From assembly GCA_944380095.1 (NCBI GenBank), contig CALWGP010000011.1, forward strand, positions 1 through 39,166: a stretch of DNA of 39,166 nucleotides. The letters run 5' to 3'. Positions 38,521 through 39,166 of this stretch are shown one piece after another. The position numbers and the translations under genes are program-made. How positions within the stretch are numbered: the stretch's first letter is position 1; the number at the start of each line of letters is the position of its first letter. The notes under the pieces were generated by a model. The model was not told the origin of the DNA. It worked only from the letters and a program-made list of their open reading frames with translations, and did no database searches. The DNA comes from an uncultured Lachnospiraceae bacterium (GTDB lineage Bacteria > Bacillota > Clostridia > Lachnospirales > Lachnospiraceae).

Positions 38521-39166
38521 ATGGAGGAAATGCAAGCCGCTTTTTCTTTTGTCCGGAAATATTTTATTTATCTGCTCTTTCTTTTTTTCACCGTCCTGTG
38601 CGCCTATGTCTGCTTTGCGCGGCTGGACGTCGGGCTGATCCAGCACTGGGATGAGGCCAGACACGGGGTCAACGCCTACGAGATGATGAAAAATCACAAT
38701 TATATCGTCAATACCTATAATTATGAAAACGACTATTTTAATTTAAAACCCCCGTTAAGCTACTGGGGAATCATCCTGGGCTTCCGGCTTTTTGGCACAG
38801 GTGTTTTCGGCATGCGGTTTTATTCCGCGCTGGCCGCTTTTTCCACCTTTTTGCTCATCGCCGTCTATCTTTTGCGCCGTTACGGGAAGACGGCAGCCCT
38901 CTGCTCCATGGTGATGTTTCTTACATTCTACGACTTCTTTTACTGGCACGCAGCCAGGAATGCGGACGCAGATGCCGTCTATATCCTGTTTTTCACGATT
39001 GGCTGCCTGGCCCTGGTCGAAAGTGTACGCTGCCCGCGCCTGACCTGGATCTGCGGCCTGATGTTTTCCCTCTGTTTTCTGTCCAAAAGCTGGCACGCCT
39101 GTGTCCTTTTGCCCATCGGGGGCCTGTTCTGGCTCTTTTCCGGGCTTTCTAAACGGATGAAACTTA
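38521..39166 (+). CDS. ArnT/GT39-like polytopic glycosyltransferase, partial
   Basis: The first 215 residues of an integral membrane GT-C enzyme that uses a polyprenyl-phosphate sugar on the outer membrane face. After a first helix (about 15-33), IQHWDEARHGVNAYEMM (about 39-55) carries the Asp-Glu motif typical of the first extracellular loop of the ArnT/PMT family. YFNLKPPLSYWGIILGFRLFG follows (KPPL-YW is a family hallmark), then further helices. Two ATGs are possible: 38521 (GAGG very close) and 38530 (GGAGG two bases away, poor; GAGG 12 bases away), so the start is uncertain by three codons. Own promoter upstream. The 3' part is beyond the window. With the half-transporter pair it could form a flip-and-transfer sugar decoration route. 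Confidence 0.85.
   Translation, partial: MEEMQAAFSFVRKYFIYLLFLFFTVLCAYVCFARLDVGLIQHWDEARHGVNAYEMMKNHNYIVNTYNYENDYFNLKPPLSYWGIILGFRLFGTGVFGMRFYSALAAFSTFLLIAVYLLRRYGKTAALCSMVMFLTFYDFFYWHAARNADADAVYILFFTIGCLALVESVRCPRLTWICGLMFSLCFLSKSWHACVLLPIGGLFWLFSGLSKRMKL

Overview
The window is a single chromosomal stretch of a Gram-positive, spore-former-type Clostridia, most likely a GC-rich member of the Lachnospiraceae. The signs are strong AGGAGG-type ribosome sites, frequent TTG starts, an LCP family ligase, DUF6020- and DUF6077-like membrane proteins, and a Csp/subtilisin-like S8 protein. The taxonomic call is inference from gene content. No tRNA, rRNA, insertion sequence, phage gene or CRISPR array was recognised.

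Region 1 (1-5.4 kb, minus strand) holds envelope proteostasis genes: a membrane-anchored HtrA protease with its own promoter and terminator, then a ClpX-like unfoldase, an S8 subtilase-fold protein whose catalytic serine position is alanine, and a divergent LspA that overlaps it and runs off the window edge.

Region 2 (5.4-24.7 kb, minus strand) encodes a nearly complete ABC-exporter-dependent, rhamnose-containing wall polysaccharide pathway. Reading in the direction of transcription: rmlB, rmlA, rmlC (no rmlD here), a Wzm-like permease, a Wzt-like ATPase with a C-terminal substrate-binding domain, a methyltransferase-kinase fusion laid out like the chain-terminating enzyme WbdD, and two large tandem-domain glycosyltransferases. 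Then come a phosphoglucomutase, two more glycosyltransferases, the initiating polyprenyl-phosphate sugar transferase, an LCP ligase and a final glycosyltransferase. Promoters were located before rmlB, the phosphoglucomutase and the sugar transferase. Several hairpins without T-tracts sit at gene boundaries.

Region 3 (24.7-28.2 kb) has a membrane-anchored GH25 muramidase with a Glu-Thr repeat stalk, a small zinc-ribbon protein on the plus strand, and a pair of four-helix EamA/SMR-like half-transporters.

Region 4 (28.4-37.7 kb) has a plus-strand membrane-anchored SGNH-fold protein, then a six-ORF minus-strand operon: a FkbH-like HAD-IIIC/GNAT protein, an MBOAT O-acyltransferase, a DltD/AlgJ-like SGNH protein, a DUF6077-like membrane protein interrupted by one in-frame TAG and continued by a second ORF, and a DUF6020-like membrane protein. 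It looks like an extracytoplasmic glycan-decoration module (acyl and sugar).

Region 5 (37.7 kb to the end, plus strand) has an XRE regulator translationally coupled to a 65-residue ORF, then the start of an ArnT/GT39-like glycosyltransferase. Overall the window reads as a cell-wall polysaccharide island: precursor supply, initiation, elongation, capping, export, ligation to peptidoglycan and outside-face modification. All functions are assigned from motifs and context only.
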